Part shown: positions 18,334 through 26,945 of the stretch, in pieces
Layout: each line of letters begins with the position of its first letter
How positions within the stretch are numbered: position 1 is the stretch's first letter
Assembly: GCA_028278125.1 (NCBI GenBank)
Contig: JANQEY010000303.1
Coordinates: 1 to 37,745, forward strand
Reading direction: 5' to 3'
DNA length: 37,745 bases
Source of the DNA: a bacterium
GTDB lineage: Bacteria > Electryoneota > Electryoneia > Electryoneales > Electryoneaceae
Notes under the pieces: generated by a model
What the model saw: the letters and a program-made list of their open reading frames with translations, nothing else
Told to the model about the DNA's origin: nothing
Database searches by the model: none
Position numbers and translations under genes: made by a program

Positions 18334-18348
18334 TGGTTTTGCAAACCA
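18334..18348. promoter_or_regulatory. Perfect inverted repeat over the predicted start of the mini-protein transcript
   Basis: TGGTTT-TGC-AAACCA has 6-bp arms and a 3-base centre. It lies directly downstream of the predicted -10 box (18352-18357), so it would cover the transcription start and the first bases of the leader, just before the AAGGAGG. It could be a repressor operator or a leader hairpin; the sequence alone does not decide. Confidence 0.4.
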
Positions 18349-18351
18349 ATT

Positions 18352-18381
18352 ATTCTATGCTTCTCACTCTATTTTTACCAA
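18352..18381 (-). promoter_or_regulatory. Predicted promoter of the two mini-protein genes
   Basis: On the minus strand, TTGGTA (18381-18376) and TAGAAT (18357-18352, 5 of 6 matches) are 18 bases apart. The predicted start near 18345 gives a ~30-base leader before ATG 18315. Confidence 0.42.
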
Positions 18382-18561
18382 ATGTTGAGGATCGCTTTAA
18401 GAATATTAATCTACAATTGCCTTTAAAAACTTCCACAAGTTACTGATAATATATAATATAGTTCTAGCTTTGTCACATTTAGCACATACTAAATATTTAA
18501 TCAAGTGGTTAAGGTTTGGCCCCGAAAGGTTTGGTCAAATTTAAGTAAAGATTTATGGAAT

Positions 18562-18580
18562 AAAAAGCCTCCAGTGGAGG
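18562..18580 (-). terminator. Rho-independent terminator after the sensor kinase gene
   Basis: On the minus strand CCTCC-ACT-GGAGG forms a 5-bp GC-rich stem with a 3-base loop, followed by CTTTTTA. It lies about 45 bases after the kinase stop codon. The stem is short but the U-tract is good. Confidence 0.6.
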
Positions 18581-18625
18581 TACCAATATCTAAAAATGTT
18601 TACTGACTAGTTTATCTCGAATTGC

Positions 18626-21600
18626 CTAGTTAGTTTGATCAGGTGAATACTTCTCATTGCTGAGTGGAAGGATAATCGTGAAGGTTGTCCCGGTTTCGCC
18701 TGTGTTCTCGCTGTTTACCCTGATTTTACCGTTAAAGCTTTCAATCGCCTCGTTGCACATCCAGAGCCCCAAACCGGTTCCCTTTGGTGCGCTGGGATCA
18801 GCGTCTTCGCTGCCAACAGCAGGTTTTGTGGTAAAGAATGGATCGAAAATTTTATTCATTATGTTTTCGGGGATTCCGGGGCCATTGTCTTTAAAAACAA
18901 TTATAACTGAAGAATGTTTTCTGTATGTTTTTATCAAGAAGGTTGGAAATTCTGTTTCGAACATCGCATCCAGGGCATTTCGAATCAAGTTCTGGAAAAC
19001 TTGAGATAATTCACCGGGGACAACTTTGACTAAAAGCTCTTCTGAAGCTAATTCCACTTGTTTCGTTACCCGGTTCTTGAAAAAGCTGTCTGCTTCAAGG
19101 AAATCCAGCTCAGTCTGGATCAGGCTGTTAACGTTAACAACCTTCTTATCTTCACCTTTATCTGAACGGCTCTTTGTCAATAGTGTATCGATCATCCTGT
19201 TGAGTGTCCTGTTGGCCTTCTCAATCCACTTAACTGATTTCTCAACAGTTTCCACCATTGCCTCTCGTACAACTTCCTTGTCTTCGCCTGATTTAAATTC
19301 TTTACTTTCAGATTTTTCAATCGCCCGACGGATAAGTTCAGTACTCATCGAACTTGATGTAAGTGGATTCCGGAGATTGTGGACAATCCCTTGGACAAGT
19401 TGCCCAAATACCGCCTGACGTTCGCTAAGGATCAAATGGCGGGTTCTTTCTTCAAGTATTAATTCGAGATGTTCTGAATAATCTTTAATTTCAGTGTGAG
19501 CTTTCTCAAGTTCTTTTGTACGTAGAGCAACGATGTTCTCAAGCTCACGTTTTTGAATTTCCACCCTGCGAAGACGTAATTTAACCAGTATATAAATAAC
19601 TGCGTAGATTATTCCAACATAAAAAATGAATGCCCAGGTAGTTCGATACCACGGCGGGGCGATCTGAAATTCAAAAGCCTCAATTTCGCTTTCAGAATAA
19701 TAAACATCATAGCCTCGAACCTCGAACCTGTATAATCCTTCATGCAGACTCGTAAAATCACGGTATGATTCATTAGTCCAGGCTGACCAGGAATCATCGA
19801 GTCCAATTAATCGATACTGGAATTTGTTGGTATTTGGTGCATCATATCTTGGTATTGAGTATTCAAAACGGAGTGAATTTTTCTCATATGGTAATCTAGG
19901 CGTCTCCCAACTGGGGGGAAATATACCATTTACCAAAACGGTTGATTCGTCTGCAGTTACTTTTCTTATTAAAGCATTGTATTTTTGTGCTTCCGGAAGC
20001 TCAAATTTTTCATCATAGCGAATCAGGCGCCCATTTTCTCCTCCTGCCCACAGGATAGAGTTCGCTTCATCAGGATAAAAACATAGCAACGAAGCCTGGG
20101 AAGCACGAAGAAGAGGATAGTTCAACTCGTAATCACCTGTTTCTCCAGGACTAACGCATGCCCCCTTCGCAAACTGAGAATCAAACCAGACACGTCCCTT
20201 TGAATCACGGGTCATATTCCAGATACCGCGTTGCCCCGATCCGAACTGATGTCCCAGTGATGAATCAGGTTGAAATAAATCTGTAGAACTATTGTATTTA
20301 AACAAACCTGATGGATTACCTACGAATAGCTGGTCATCCAAAATTACCGGATAATAATGGGCCAGTTCCGGTAAACCTTTTGAGGTGTCATATATTTTTA
20401 CGGAAACATCTTTAATATCACCGGATTCAGGATCGGAAAAGTGTACTTTTTCGACATGTCTGTAAGCCGCCATTAACCACAGATTACCATTGATATCGGG
20501 TTGAATCAGCAATACCTGCCTGGATGTTCCTGGAATCGCTCCCAAGTATTTCCATAATCCTCTATTACGTTGGAAAACATATACGCCCTCTCCATATGTT
20601 CCCAGGTATATTCTTTGAGAATCAGGAGATACAGCCAGGCAATATCCCATTCCGATGCTTCGTATCAACTCCGGTTTGGAACCCGCCTCCCTGATTATCT
20701 CAAGGCCTCGAGTTGTCACACAGAGAAGTTCATTATGTACCGGTTCCAAAGCCCAGCATCGATCTTCTATACCCTCCACGATTTCGAAACTGGCAGGTTT
20801 CCCGGGATCCGGGGACGGGGTTAAATATCGCAACCCCTGAGACGTTGCCGCATAAATAGTATTCTGAAACCTGGTGATATCATGTATACTGCCGGATATT
20901 CCCAGGTCGTAATCAAAATATTCAACTGGAGAAAGAGCTTCAATCCTGGCGATTCCATAGTTTAATGCCAGCCAGATACCACCCTGGTTGTCGAGAAATG
21001 GACTGGCAAGCACATTATTGTCAAGCAAGCCGATATCCTGATCGATAATCTTGTCGATTCGACCCTTGCTATCAAAAAACAGGACACCACCAAAACGTGT
21101 AGATAAAGCAAAATAATCATCCGCCAGTTTCAGGCAGCCAATTGCGAAATTATCCTCTGCGAAACTTGAAGCGTCAGATTCAAACTTTCTTGCTCGGTTA
21201 TCCTTGAACAGGTAGAGGCCATTATCTTCACAAGCCAGGATCAGAGTGTTTTCATCAAATTTTGAAATGCTGCGAACAGGAATATTTGCTAAAAACTCCC
21301 CGCCAGGAACTATTTGACAGGAATCACCGTTCAATTCCATTAAACCGACATCCTGTTGCCAGAATAGGCATCTCCCGTCAATATTTGATAGCCCCAGTAA
21401 TTTCCCCGTTCGTGGGAAATCCCAGAAGTCCATTTTTCCTGTATTTGATTCGGCTACATAGGGCTGCCAGCGGTACAGTCTGTTGGGAGATCTAAAGTAC
21501 ACTACATCGCGGATACACTTAACACCCCAGATATATCCGATATCGTTCCGCAATGAATCAGGAAGTTGAGAACGGAGTGAGACTATTCTATTCTGTCCGA

Positions 21601-21976
21601 AATTATCAATACCGAGAAAACCAAGGTCATTCTGGAATCCGATAAAAATTCTTCCTGATGAACTGATGTCAATGGAGATAGGTCTTTTTCGTTCAGGATG
21701 TGTGATCCTGCGCCACTGACTTCCGTCATATTCAAGCACTGATTTAAGATTTGCTACATAGATAATTCCACTTTCGTCCTGGATGATACCAAAATTCTGG
21801 CCTGCACCACCGGTTTCTATCTGGGTGTAGGTCTGCATAAAAGTAAAACCATGTTCACCAGGTGGAGGGGAGGATTGAGCGGAAACTGTAAATAATAAGA
21901 GTGTAAGACATATTATAACAACAGCATGCGATATATGTGAGCAGAAAAAATATAAAAGCCGTGGTTTAAGCATCAT
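18626..21976 (-). CDS. Sensor histidine kinase with large periplasmic Reg_prop/Y_Y_Y sensor
   Basis: The product has 1116 residues. After a signal or anchor segment (~10-35), about 650 residues of two-component propeller (Reg_prop-like) repeats follow: FGIIQDESGIIYVAN, IWGVKCIRDVVYF, GGIWLALNYGIARIE, GNLWLMAAYRHVEKV. A Y_Y_Y domain (~695-772, FQYRLIGLDDSWSAWTNE) precedes one transmembrane helix (~778-799) and a coiled coil. The kinase core has the phospho-acceptor H866 in GIVHNLRNPLTS, N box NLIRNALDA, G1 DNGPGIP, F box FDPFFTTK and G2 GTGLGLW. It has no receiver or AraC-type output domain, unlike many Bacteroidetes hybrids, so it needs a partner regulator not seen here. I chose ATG 21976 over TTG 21994. 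Related sensors often detect glycans; the ligand here is unknown. Confidence 0.9.
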   Translation of the reverse strand: MMLKPRLLYFFCSHISHAVVIICLTLLLFTVSAQSSPPPGEHGFTFMQTYTQIETGGAGQNFGIIQDESGIIYVANLKSVLEYDGSQWRRITHPERKRPISIDISSSGRIFIGFQNDLGFLGIDNFGQNRIVSLRSQLPDSLRNDIGYIWGVKCIRDVVYFRSPNRLYRWQPYVAESNTGKMDFWDFPRTGKLLGLSNIDGRCLFWQQDVGLMELNGDSCQIVPGGEFLANIPVRSISKFDENTLILACEDNGLYLFKDNRARKFESDASSFAEDNFAIGCLKLADDYFALSTRFGGVLFFDSKGRIDKIIDQDIGLLDNNVLASPFLDNQGGIWLALNYGIARIEALSPVEYFDYDLGISGSIHDITRFQNTIYAATSQGLRYLTPSPDPGKPASFEIVEGIEDRCWALEPVHNELLCVTTRGLEIIREAGSKPELIRSIGMGYCLAVSPDSQRIYLGTYGEGVYVFQRNRGLWKYLGAIPGTSRQVLLIQPDINGNLWLMAAYRHVEKVHFSDPESGDIKDVSVKIYDTSKGLPELAHYYPVILDDQLFVGNPSGLFKYNSSTDLFQPDSSLGHQFGSGQRGIWNMTRDSKGRVWFDSQFAKGACVSPGETGDYELNYPLLRASQASLLCFYPDEANSILWAGGENGRLIRYDEKFELPEAQKYNALIRKVTADESTVLVNGIFPPSWETPRLPYEKNSLRFEYSIPRYDAPNTNKFQYRLIGLDDSWSAWTNESYRDFTSLHEGLYRFEVRGYDVYYSESEIEAFEFQIAPPWYRTTWAFIFYVGIIYAVIYILVKLRLRRVEIQKRELENIVALRTKELEKAHTEIKDYSEHLELILEERTRHLILSERQAVFGQLVQGIVHNLRNPLTSSSMSTELIRRAIEKSESKEFKSGEDKEVVREAMVETVEKSVKWIEKANRTLNRMIDTLLTKSRSDKGEDKKVVNVNSLIQTELDFLEADSFFKNRVTKQVELASEELLVKVVPGELSQVFQNLIRNALDAMFETEFPTFLIKTYRKHSSVIIVFKDNGPGIPENIMNKIFDPFFTTKPAVGSEDADPSAPKGTGLGLWMCNEAIESFNGKIRVNSENTGETGTTFTIILPLSNEKYSPDQTN

Positions 21977-22168
21977 CCGTTCTCTGAGTTGCAAACTTCT
22001 GCTAAAGATAAGAAAGTAAGTTAAAGTAAACCAGAATATGGGAGGAGTGAAAATATTAATAATTTCATGGAAAACTTATATCATCTAAGTATATGTAATA
22101 TTAATAATTGAGAATAATCTTTTGGGAATATTGTTAAAATAACAACAGTTTGAAGAAGAAATTATAAA

Positions 22169-22183
22169 TGACTCTTAGAGTCA
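22169..22183. repeat. Perfect inverted repeat TGACTC-TTA-GAGTCA
   Basis: It has two 6-base arms around a 3-base centre, two bases upstream of the terminator-like hairpin. It could be a protein-binding site or the first hairpin of a short transcript. Confidence 0.5.
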
Positions 22184-22184
22184 G

Positions 22185-22212
22185 CCTAAATATTTTGGTT
22201 ATTTAGGTTTTT
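22185..22212 (+). terminator. Terminator-like hairpin with no gene upstream
   Basis: CCTAAATA / TATTTAGG (22185-22192 with 22200-22207) forms an 8-bp stem with a 7-base loop followed by TTTTT. The stem is AT-rich and only moderately stable. No protein gene on the + strand ends nearby, so it would end an unannotated short RNA or transcription leaving the antisense side of the kinase gene. Confidence 0.35.
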
Positions 22213-22469
22213 ACTTGATGATTGGATACTAATCTAATACATTCAGAATTCTGTAAAGTTAGTGCGATCTCTTCCGAATTAAATATTTTAATATGTGATA
22301 AAATAAACACATAGCAGTTAAATATATATTTTATCAATAATATACATATTAATATCACCGCTGTAATTCTATAAAACTCTCAGAATCTGACTCCATAATC
22401 TACGCAAAATCGATTTTAGCAAACATTGTGCCATGTATAGGGGAAGGCATACCTTAAATGTTGAAAATA

Positions 22470-22481
22470 TTGAATATTCAA
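22470..22481. promoter_or_regulatory. 12-base palindrome upstream of the giant surface protein
   Basis: TTGAATATTCAA is a perfect palindrome about 140 bases before ATG 22623. In this AT-rich DNA it could be chance; a regulator site is possible. Confidence 0.22.
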
Positions 22482-22622
22482 CTTTAACTTTTAACAAAGG
22501 AGGATTAATACAGGATCTGATTTTGTTCTGGCAACGTTTTGAGTCTCCCACATAGAACTACTTGCTGTCGTTGTCATTTTTTTTACCGTTTTCGAGGTAT
22601 AAAAATTTCAAAGGAGAATCAC

Positions 22623-25600
22623 ATGCGACATCTTTCATGGATGTTGGTAGCAGCTCTGGTTTTAGTAATGGGATCCTTTGCTTTTGCCAACAATGATTTT
22701 GCAACACTTGCAGAGAAAGAGGCTTTTTATATCCGCCTGGATAACGCAAAAGTTGCGTTAATTAATGGTGATGAATTGACCTCAGATCAAATCAAAATGC
22801 TGGAGGATGAGGGTCTCATCAATCGTGATGAATTGGATCGCACAGGTGGACCTGACCTGTTCGGATATGAATTCATTGATAACGAAGAACCAAATGGCCC
22901 GGCTTATGACTGGGTCGATATCACCGGCACCGGAACAATTGTTACCGGACTTGCCGATGATAACCATGTTGGTCCTTTTACCATCGGTTTTGATCTTGAG
23001 TTTTACGGTGATATCTATACTGAATTTTATGTACAGTCAAACGGTACTATTTCATTCACAGACCAGTATATCACACTTGGAAACTCTGCGCTGCCAAATC
23101 CTACCCACAATGCCCTGATCGCCTGGTTCTGGGATGATCTGAATGCAAACAACGGCGGTACTGTCTATTACGAAGCTGTTGACATTGAAGGCCAGGACGC
23201 ACTTGTACTCCTGTTTGATGAATATCATGACTACTGGCCCTCGGAAGGCTGGACAACATCTGAGGTAATCATCTTTGCCAGCGGTAAAGTTGTCATCATG
23301 TATGATGCGATTGAAGAAGGTATGGACACAGGCAGTTGTACCGTAGGTATCCAGAATGCTGATGGTTCTGATGGATTACAGTATTGCTATAATGATGATC
23401 CGGTCGGATATCCCTATGCAGGACTTCAGATTCAATTCTCATCTTTCGAAGATGCATCAATCAGTGGTGTGGTAACTGATTCCGGTACCATGCTGCCGAT
23501 CGAAAACGCTGAAGTCTCGCTTTACCCTGCAGATGATCCAGGTGCCCTCCAAACTGTTCTCACTAACGACCTTGGAGAGTACACAATCTTCGTCGGTGAG
23601 GAGGGAACGTTTGATGTTGGTGTTTATGCCCCAACATATGTTGCCGCACTTGCAGAAGACATCGCCGTTGTAGAAGCAGGTGCTTATACACAGGATTTTG
23701 CACTTGATGTTGAAGAACACACGGTACTGGTAGAAGGTTACGTCTATTCAGCAGATAACCCGGGGACACCTGTAGCTGGTGTAACTGTAACGATGCCCCA
23801 GTTGGGTGAATTCGCGGTTACAGATGTTGATGGTTATTTTGATCTTGGGAATCAACCTTATGGTTGGTACACATTTGAAATCAGCTATGATCCTGCCGGT
23901 GCAGGTGGCTACCATGATCTTACACTGATGAGCGTTGAAGTAAACGATCTTACTATGCCGCTGAACTTTGACCTCTTCGAAATTATGCCGGTTTCAGGTT
24001 TAGGATCAGGCACCGGTAATGGCCAGGTTTCACTTTACTGGACTGCACCTGATAACCACGCCGAAAATATTGTTCTCGCTCAAGTTCAGGATGAAATCCA
24101 GATTTATGAGAATGAGCTTGAACGCTTCATGACGAGTGTAGCCGCTGATGAAAGAGCGAAGATTCAAGAAATTGAAACTACATTAAACCGTCTGAAAGCT
24201 TTCGAAAATACAATTCAATTCCAGGGTGAACTTGATGAGATTAACGATTTCGCAGGCTACCGCGTAAAACTCATCTACGAAGATGATACTGAAGAAATTC
24301 TTCCTGACTACTACCAGGGTGAAAGCTGCACAATCCTGGGATTGACAAATGGTGAAATGTATGGATTCGCTGTAGGTGCGGATTATGGCTACGGTGATGA
24401 ATACATTGTCTTCTCAGACGTAGTTTATAACCGTCCACATGCACCTCTTGGTGGTTATGGTCTTGAAGAAGTTGCCTACGAATGGATTGAAATTAATCCC
24501 GACAATGGTGGTGCCGGTACAGTTATCCTGGATGCCGGTGATGATGCAAACAGCGGAATGCAGGCAACTCAAACTTTTGAGTATTTTGCCGTTGATTATT
24601 CGCAGCTTTCAGCATGTTCTAACGGATGGATCAGCTTCCTCGATGAACTTAATAATATCGGCCCGACATTACCCAGCACAAGCACTCCCAACGCGACTAT
24701 CGTCGGCTTAAACGCTGACACAGACTGCGAAATGGAAGGCGATGAACTTGCTATCTGGATGTTTGATGATGTCGATAATGAACTGATTATTGTTCAGTTC
24801 TACGTCATGCCATATTCAGGATTTACCGAATATCGTTATTCTTACCAGATTGTCCTTGACTGTGCCACAGGTACTATCCAGTTGAATTATCAAACTGCTG
24901 ATGACTGGATTTACTACAACCGTGGTGGTGCGCTTGTTGGTGTTGAAAATGCAGATGGTACCGTCGCGTATGTTTATGATATGAACAACCTGGTTGATGA
25001 AATGTCGCTGCTGTTTACCCCATCTGAATGGACTTGGGGAAATATCAGTGGTACTGTTACTTCAGCTGATCTTGACGCGCCGGTAGAAGGTGCTGATATC
25101 ACGGTTGAAGATGTCAACGGTGACATGTGGTACGATACGACAGACGAAATGGGTATGTATGAAGTTGCCTGTGATGTAGACTTCGGACCGTTCACAGTAT
25201 CAGCAGCAATTCCAGGTTTCTATAGCGGTGTTGAAGAAAATGTTGTTTATGACGGAATTACTTACCCGGTTGTGGACTTCGATCTTGGCATGGTACCTAT
25301 TGAGTTTACTGACGACTTCGAAGTAAATGATGGAACATGGGATGTTTCTCCGAATAATATTCCCGGTGATTGGGAGTGGGGTATCCCGACTGCAGGGCCG
25401 ATGGAAGATCATACAGCTGATGGAGAGAACTGTTGGGCAACTGTTCTTGCCGGAAATCACACAGGTCCAATGAACTGGGGTGACTTACGTGGTGATTCAC
25501 TCTGGGTTACAGTATCATTCATGATAGATTCCGAAGATGCGGTGATAACATATTGGCACTGGATGGAATGCTTAGAATCCTGGGGAACCTATTATGCCGG

Positions 25601-26600
25601 GTATAACGTACAGGTCTCTGCCGATATGGGAGCGACCTGGACAATTATTGATCCTGTAGGTGGATATACCGGCATTGTTAACTACCTTGCTGCAAATGGG
25701 TCGCCAGGTGAGGTTGGATTTGGTGGCAATACCAATGGATGGGAATTAGTCGCATTTAACCTGGGCGATTATGTTGGCCAGGAAATTATGGTAATGTTCC
25801 ATTTCGGAAGTTATTACGGAACCTGGAATCATCGTTATGGTGTCGCTATCGATGATTTTAACCTGCATGATGGCAGCCCTGCAGTACTCGAATTGTCTGC
25901 TACTCCATGGGATGATCCGGTAGTTGTAGGCCCCAACGGTGGAAGCTTCCGCTGGGATGCATATGTTGAAAATGTCTCAGGTGGAACTATCACATTCGAT
26001 GCATGGACAGCACTGACATTACCCCCACCATTTGGTATTGAGTATGGTCCGCTGGATCTCTTCACCGGTCTTACACTTCCTGATGGATTTATACTTGAAG
26101 CATCACCTAACCAGTTAGTACCCTCATTCGCACCGAATGGTATTTATACATACTGGGCGCGTGTGGGTGACTTCGGCGCTGGTGAAGTATGGGCTGAAGC
26201 CAGCTTTGAATTTGCTAAACTGCCGCTTGAAGGAGTGGTTGCAAGCAGCTTCAATCATGGTGAAGGCTGGGTCTTGACGGACTTCTTCGAGATGGATGAA
26301 CTTGGTGTTGAAGATGTTGAAGCCGCGATTCCAATGGAATATGCCATGGAAAAAGCATATCCGAATCCGTTTAACCCGACAACTATGGTTTCGGTGGGAC
26401 TCCCGGATGCATCCAAGCTTAAAGTTACTGTTTACAATGCACTTGGACAGCAGGTTGCAACATTGGCCAATGGGTATGTAGAAGCCGGTTATCACAGTTT
26501 CAACTTCAATGCTGAACACCTGGCAAGTGGTATTTACTTCATCCACGCGAATGTTCCAGGACATCTCAACCAGGTACAAAAAGTAGCCTTGATGAAGTAA
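22623..26600 (+). CDS. Giant multidomain surface protein with T9SS sorting domain
   Basis: The product has 1325 residues. Signal peptide MRHLSWMLVAALVLVMGSFAFA. Domains in order: a beta module opening YDWVDI (~95-273); two carboxypeptidase-regulatory-like domains (~278-363 SISGVVTDSGTMLPIENAEV; ~366-453); an Fn3-like domain (~456-603) interrupted by a charged coiled coil (~480-540); a second beta module opening YEWIEI (~613-800); a third carboxypeptidase-regulatory domain (~805-890); a jelly-roll or MAM-like domain (~893-1086, ending VAIDDFNL); an Ig-like domain; and the sorting domain (~1236-1325, YPNPFNPTT, VYNALGQQV, ASGIYF, ALMK). I chose ATG 22623 for the AAAGGAG 7 bases before it and the signal peptide it begins; the frame is open from TTG 22539. 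No catalytic motif was recognised. A GC-rich terminator follows. Confidence 0.85.
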   Translation: MRHLSWMLVAALVLVMGSFAFANNDFATLAEKEAFYIRLDNAKVALINGDELTSDQIKMLEDEGLINRDELDRTGGPDLFGYEFIDNEEPNGPAYDWVDITGTGTIVTGLADDNHVGPFTIGFDLEFYGDIYTEFYVQSNGTISFTDQYITLGNSALPNPTHNALIAWFWDDLNANNGGTVYYEAVDIEGQDALVLLFDEYHDYWPSEGWTTSEVIIFASGKVVIMYDAIEEGMDTGSCTVGIQNADGSDGLQYCYNDDPVGYPYAGLQIQFSSFEDASISGVVTDSGTMLPIENAEVSLYPADDPGALQTVLTNDLGEYTIFVGEEGTFDVGVYAPTYVAALAEDIAVVEAGAYTQDFALDVEEHTVLVEGYVYSADNPGTPVAGVTVTMPQLGEFAVTDVDGYFDLGNQPYGWYTFEISYDPAGAGGYHDLTLMSVEVNDLTMPLNFDLFEIMPVSGLGSGTGNGQVSLYWTAPDNHAENIVLAQVQDEIQIYENELERFMTSVAADERAKIQEIETTLNRLKAFENTIQFQGELDEINDFAGYRVKLIYEDDTEEILPDYYQGESCTILGLTNGEMYGFAVGADYGYGDEYIVFSDVVYNRPHAPLGGYGLEEVAYEWIEINPDNGGAGTVILDAGDDANSGMQATQTFEYFAVDYSQLSACSNGWISFLDELNNIGPTLPSTSTPNATIVGLNADTDCEMEGDELAIWMFDDVDNELIIVQFYVMPYSGFTEYRYSYQIVLDCATGTIQLNYQTADDWIYYNRGGALVGVENADGTVAYVYDMNNLVDEMSLLFTPSEWTWGNISGTVTSADLDAPVEGADITVEDVNGDMWYDTTDEMGMYEVACDVDFGPFTVSAAIPGFYSGVEENVVYDGITYPVVDFDLGMVPIEFTDDFEVNDGTWDVSPNNIPGDWEWGIPTAGPMEDHTADGENCWATVLAGNHTGPMNWGDLRGDSLWVTVSFMIDSEDAVITYWHWMECLESWGTYYAGYNVQVSADMGATWTIIDPVGGYTGIVNYLAANGSPGEVGFGGNTNGWELVAFNLGDYVGQEIMVMFHFGSYYGTWNHRYGVAIDDFNLHDGSPAVLELSATPWDDPVVVGPNGGSFRWDAYVENVSGGTITFDAWTALTLPPPFGIEYGPLDLFTGLTLPDGFILEASPNQLVPSFAPNGIYTYWARVGDFGAGEVWAEASFEFAKLPLEGVVASSFNHGEGWVLTDFFEMDELGVEDVEAAIPMEYAMEKAYPNPFNPTTMVSVGLPDASKLKVTVYNALGQQVATLANGYVEAGYHSFNFNAEHLASGIYFIHANVPGHLNQVQKVALMK

Positions 26601-26626
26601 TATTCATTTCTTCAAACAAATAATAT

Positions 26627-26654
26627 GCGGCCGGGCATCTGCCTGGCCGCTTTT
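26627..26654 (+). terminator. Strong rho-independent terminator
   Basis: GCGGCCGGGC / GCCTGGCCGC forms a 10-bp stem with one G-U pair and loop ATCT, followed by TTTT. It begins 27 bases after the stop of the giant surface protein. Confidence 0.9.
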
Positions 26655-26846
26655 CTGTTGTATCTCTTGATAATGTTGAGGGAGTTAATAGAAATATTAA
26701 TTAATTTCCAATTCAGGTTGCTTATTATTCATCGCAGGATTAATATTTTACTACTGCTGACTGGCTTATTCACTCTTTGTTTGAACAATCTGTACATGTC
26801 CTTTTTGTAAAACTGCTACCTGTGATTCAACTGTAATTGAAACAGA

Positions 26847-26852
26847 TATAAT
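26847..26852 (+). promoter_or_regulatory. Possible -10 box of the dodecin gene
   Basis: A perfect TATAAT lies 94 bases before ATG 26946. No convincing -35 hexamer is found at 15-19 bases upstream, so this call rests on the -10 and on the terminator that separates it from the previous gene. Confidence 0.3.
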
Positions 26853-26945
26853 AAATACATTTATATCATCTTGTTTGTTGTCGTTATATTTATCTCATGC
26901 TTTGCATCCAATCATACGTGTAAAGCCAAAAAACAGGAGGGAACC

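Larger units (their letters stand above)
18316..18625. other. Intergenic region of 310 bases between sensor kinase and mini-protein operon
   Basis: No gene is visible. Reading leftward it holds the kinase terminator (18562-18580), a 9-base direct repeat AAGGTTTGG at 18511 and 18526 (15 bases apart), the predicted mini-protein promoter (18352-18381), the inverted repeat at 18334-18348 and the AAGGAGG ribosome site. The layout implies the mini-proteins are transcribed separately from the kinase. Confidence 0.55.
21977..22622. other. Large AT-rich divergent intergenic region (646 bases)
   Basis: This lies between the starts of the sensor kinase (left) and a giant surface protein (right). No supportable ORF is present. 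It holds the perfect inverted repeat at 22169-22183, a terminator-like hairpin at 22185-22212, a 12-base palindrome TTGAATATTCAA at 22470-22481 and a Shine-Dalgarno-like AAAGGAGG at 22496-22503 that no ATG, GTG or TTG follows at normal distance. The real site for the surface protein gene is AAAGGAG just before ATG 22623. Regulatory DNA or a small RNA is plausible. Confidence 0.5.
26601..26945. other. Intergenic region of 345 bases before the dodecin gene
   Basis: It contains the terminator of the giant surface protein (26627-26654), then AT-rich DNA with no supportable gene. A perfect TATAAT lies at 26847-26852. A 61-codon hydrophobic frame at 26625-26810 starts inside the terminator stem and has no ribosome site, so I do not accept it as a gene. 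Confidence 0.5.

Noticed and set aside
18511..18534. Direct repeat AAGGTTTGG, two copies 15 bases apart
   Set aside because: Only two 9-base copies in low-complexity DNA, far from both starts; could be chance.
19026..19418. 130-codon frame opposite the kinase domain
   Set aside because: It is Ser/Leu-rich as expected for the complement of a coding frame; the kinase motifs on the other strand are unambiguous.
22496..22503. AAAGGAGG resembling a ribosome site 120 bases before the giant surface protein
   Set aside because: No ATG, GTG or TTG follows at usable distance; the best leader frame would be about a dozen codons from a CTG. Noted only as part of the region.
22369..22551. 60-codon frame on the - strand in the divergent region
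   Set aside because: No ribosome site, no recognisable protein character, and it overlaps the upstream region and leader of the surface protein gene.
26124..26579. 151-codon antisense frame in the giant surface protein gene
   Set aside because: It is a shadow of the sorting-domain coding strand, with no start site or motif.
26625..26810. 61-codon hydrophobic frame on the + strand
   Set aside because: It begins inside the terminator stem of the previous gene, has no ribosome site, and its hydrophobicity follows from AT-rich DNA.
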